Below, piece by piece: positions 6,094 through 7,056 of a stretch of 7,056 bases of DNA (its first letter is position 1; every line of letters begins with the position of its first letter). The DNA is taken from assembly GCA_031258055.1 (NCBI GenBank), contig JAIRNM010000304.1, forward strand, positions 1 to 7,056, in the 5' to 3' direction. Made by a program: the position numbers and the translations under genes. The notes under the pieces are model-generated. The model saw only the letters and a list, made by a program, of their open reading frames with translations. It made no database searches and had not been told where the DNA came from. This DNA is from Bifidobacteriaceae bacterium (GTDB taxonomy: Bacteria; Actinomycetota; Actinomycetes; Actinomycetales; WQXJ01).

Positions 6094-6348
6094 ATCTATG
6101 CGATACCTCGCCCGCGGTGTGGACGCCATGAAATTGACCTAGTGGTGCAGCGAGACGACGGGAACATTGTGCCAATCGAAGTCAAACTCGCACCCACCGC
6201 TGCGGATTCCGATGTCGCTCATTTGCGCTGGCTGCGCGCCGAACTCCCGGACCATGTGGCGGACGCCGCCGTGCTGACAACTGGGCGCGAAGCCTATAGG
6301 CGCCCGGACGGGATTGCGGTCATCCCCCTGGCCCTCCTCGGCCCCTAG
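6094..6348 (+). pseudogene. 3' remnant of a DUF4143-type AAA ATPase gene
   Basis: The frame is open from the base after a TAG at 6091-6093 to the TAG at 6346-6348. It encodes the C-terminal end of the DUF4143/AAA ATPase family: HEIDLVV, then IPIEVKL-like residues (IVPIEVKLAPTA), then HLRWLRAEL and TTGREAYRRPDGIAVIPLALLGP. The spaced Asp and Glu-x-Lys of EIDLVV and IEVK are the nuclease-like signature of this domain. Full members have roughly 400 residues, whereas only about 84 codons remain here. The P-loop domain is absent and thiQ lies immediately upstream, so the gene is truncated at its 5' end. The only in-frame start is a GTG at 6142, which would give 68 residues and no obvious ribosome binding site. 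A functional short protein cannot be excluded but is unlikely. Confidence 0.8.
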
Positions 6349-6432
6349 CCAGCACCGCTGCCAATAGCCGCGAAGCCCCCCACCACGGAACCGGCGGCTG
6401 GCGTTTCATATGGCCCTCCTAGGCCCCTAACC
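6329..6432 (+). repeat. Direct duplication of the DUF4143 gene's 3' end
   Basis: The last bases of the remnant gene and just beyond (6329-6350) recur at 6411-6432 with 20 of 22 positions identical, 82 bases apart. In both copies the sequence reads Ala-Leu-Leu-Gly-Pro-stop (TAG in the first, TAA in the second). The bases just upstream of each copy (CCGG...GCG...CAT) also look distantly alike. The second copy has no coding capacity of its own and is probably the tail of a second, mostly deleted, related gene. The rest of the gap 6349-6489 shows no gene. Confidence 0.65.
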
Positions 6433-6438
6433 GCGCCA

Positions 6439-6471
6439 CCGATGGGAGGGCCGTAACCAGGACGGCATCGG
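6439..6471 (-). terminator. Stem-loop downstream of the toxin gene
   Basis: CCGATG (6439-6444) is the perfect complement of CATCGG (6466-6471). An inner, alternative stem pairs GCCGT (6450-6454) with ACGGC (6462-6466). It lies about 19 bases beyond the stop of the minus-strand toxin gene and could be its terminator. There is no T-run after it in that direction. Confidence 0.35.
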
Positions 6472-6489
6472 CGGATAATGTTTCCTAAC

Positions 6490-6930
6490 TCAGTGCTCGC
6501 CGCTCTGGTCAGCAGCGCTGTCAGCCGGTATGGGCTGGATCACCCGCACTAGCCTCTCCAGGCCGACCAAATCTGCTGGGTTCGCGGTGATCACGGCGGC
6601 GTTGTTGGCGTGGGCGACGGCGGCGATCATCAGGTCCACCGCGCGGCCGCGAACCTGGCACCCGGCCGCGTACACCAACTCGCAGATGAAGCCAAAGCTC
6701 TGAGCGGCCTGATCGTCGAAGGGCAGGCCCGCGCCGAAAGCCTTCACCAGGCGGTTCAACCGCGCTTCGCGGGCTATCCGATCAGTCGGAGGGAGACCGG
6801 GAACGTTGAGGCCGGATCGCAACTCAGCCCAGGACAGCGAAGCGACTCGGACCACCATGCCAGCGGGCACTGCCAGGTCCTGGGCCACCAAGACGCTGGT
6901 GTCGAGGACGGCTTTCAGCGGGGCTGCCAC
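6490..6930 (-). CDS. PIN-domain toxin, VapC-like ribonuclease
   Basis: This gene encodes 146 residues of a PIN-domain protein, expected to be a metal-dependent RNase acting as the toxin of a type II toxin-antitoxin pair. The acidic residues of the active site are visible: Asp10 in VLDTSVLV, Glu36 in LSWAELRSG, and Asp99 in VDLMIAAVAHANNAAVITANPADL, with Asp120 as the likely fourth. The family's TxN element appears as Thr115-Ala-Asn117. The length is typical for VapC. The GTG start at 6930 overlaps by 16 bases the 3' end of the upstream minus-strand gene, the usual antitoxin-toxin order, and probably uses coupled translation; no strong ribosome binding site is seen. The catalytic set is complete, so it is likely active unless neutralised. 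The RNA target cannot be read from sequence. Confidence 0.9.
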   Translation of the reverse strand: MAAPLKAVLDTSVLVAQDLAVPAGMVVRVASLSWAELRSGLNVPGLPPTDRIAREARLNRLVKAFGAGLPFDDQAAQSFGFICELVYAAGCQVRGRAVDLMIAAVAHANNAAVITANPADLVGLERLVRVIQPIPADSAADQSGEH

Positions 6931-7056
6931 GGATCATCCATCGGTTCGGACCGTCTTAGCGCCGTGATCTCCTCGGCCCAAGCAGAATCAGTCGGCCCGG
7001 CCAACGCCGCGTTGGCGTCAGTCGCGGGAGCCCATCGAGACCAGACGAAGGGAACC
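6915..7056 (-). CDS. Presumed antitoxin, C-terminal part (runs off the window)
   Basis: An open frame on the minus strand enters from the right edge and ends at TGA 6917-6915, inside the first codons of the PIN toxin. The 46 visible residues include FVWSRWAPATD, ALAGPTDSAWAEE and a C-terminal SEPMDDPWQPR. The segment is rich in Trp, Pro and acidic residues, as expected for an antitoxin tail that wraps around its toxin. The N-terminal DNA-binding part, which would name the family, lies outside the window. The call rests on gene order, the 16-base overlap with the toxin and composition, not on a recognised domain. Confidence 0.7.
   Translation of the reverse strand, partial: VPFVWSRWAPATDANAALAGPTDSAWAEEITALRRSEPMDDPWQPR

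Noticed and set aside
6083..6109. GATACCTC occurring at 6083-6090 and 6102-6109, and the palindrome TAGATCTA at 6091-6098
   Set aside because: Short matches with no further symmetry or context; likely chance in this scarred stretch.

Overview
The window is GC-rich DNA, roughly two-thirds G+C by eye, from an actinobacterium. Supporting signs are the strong third-position G/C bias, a small DUF4235-type membrane protein, an actinobacterial sterol-carrier-type protein, and a permease and ATPase with actinobacterial-style alanine/arginine-rich composition. I do not assign a genus.

Layout, left to right. Bases 1-131 hold no gene I can support, only a GC hairpin and a set of interleaved inverted repeats. 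A small sterol-carrier-family gene lies on the minus strand (132-506). It diverges, across about 90 bases, from a plus-strand gene of uncertain function (600-1793) that faintly resembles the DUF6177 family. That gene converges on a minus-strand DUF4235-like membrane protein gene (1853-2125), with stem-loops between them.

The core of the window is a complete thiamine (or thiamine phosphate) ABC importer operon, thiB-thiP-thiQ (2342-5975). It is headed by a TPP (THI-box) riboswitch (2155-2282), and its ribosome binding site can be sequestered by an upstream CCTCC. ThiB captures the vitamin at the membrane surface, ThiP is a fused two-domain permease, and ThiQ powers transport. The genes are tightly packed: a 2-nt gap between thiB and thiP, and an ATGA overlap between thiP and thiQ. 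High intracellular TPP should shut the operon down through the riboswitch, probably at translation. The oddest point is a nine-copy, 9-bp tandem repeat inside the 5' end of thiB. It gives the lipoprotein an unusually long Ala/Gln/Arg-rich extension before its signal peptide.

Downstream of thiQ the DNA looks like a recombination scar. There are three copies of a 13-bp motif with an exact 23-bp period, then a 5'-truncated remnant of a DUF4143-type AAA ATPase gene (6094-6348), then a second degenerate copy of that gene's last bases (6411-6432). The right end holds a minus-strand toxin-antitoxin pair: a complete PIN-domain VapC-like toxin (6490-6930) overlapping by 16 bases the 3' end of its presumed antitoxin, which runs off the window.

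I do not see a clearly new system. The best leads are the thiB repeat extension, the 23-bp repeat array, and the uncharacterised 397-residue protein.
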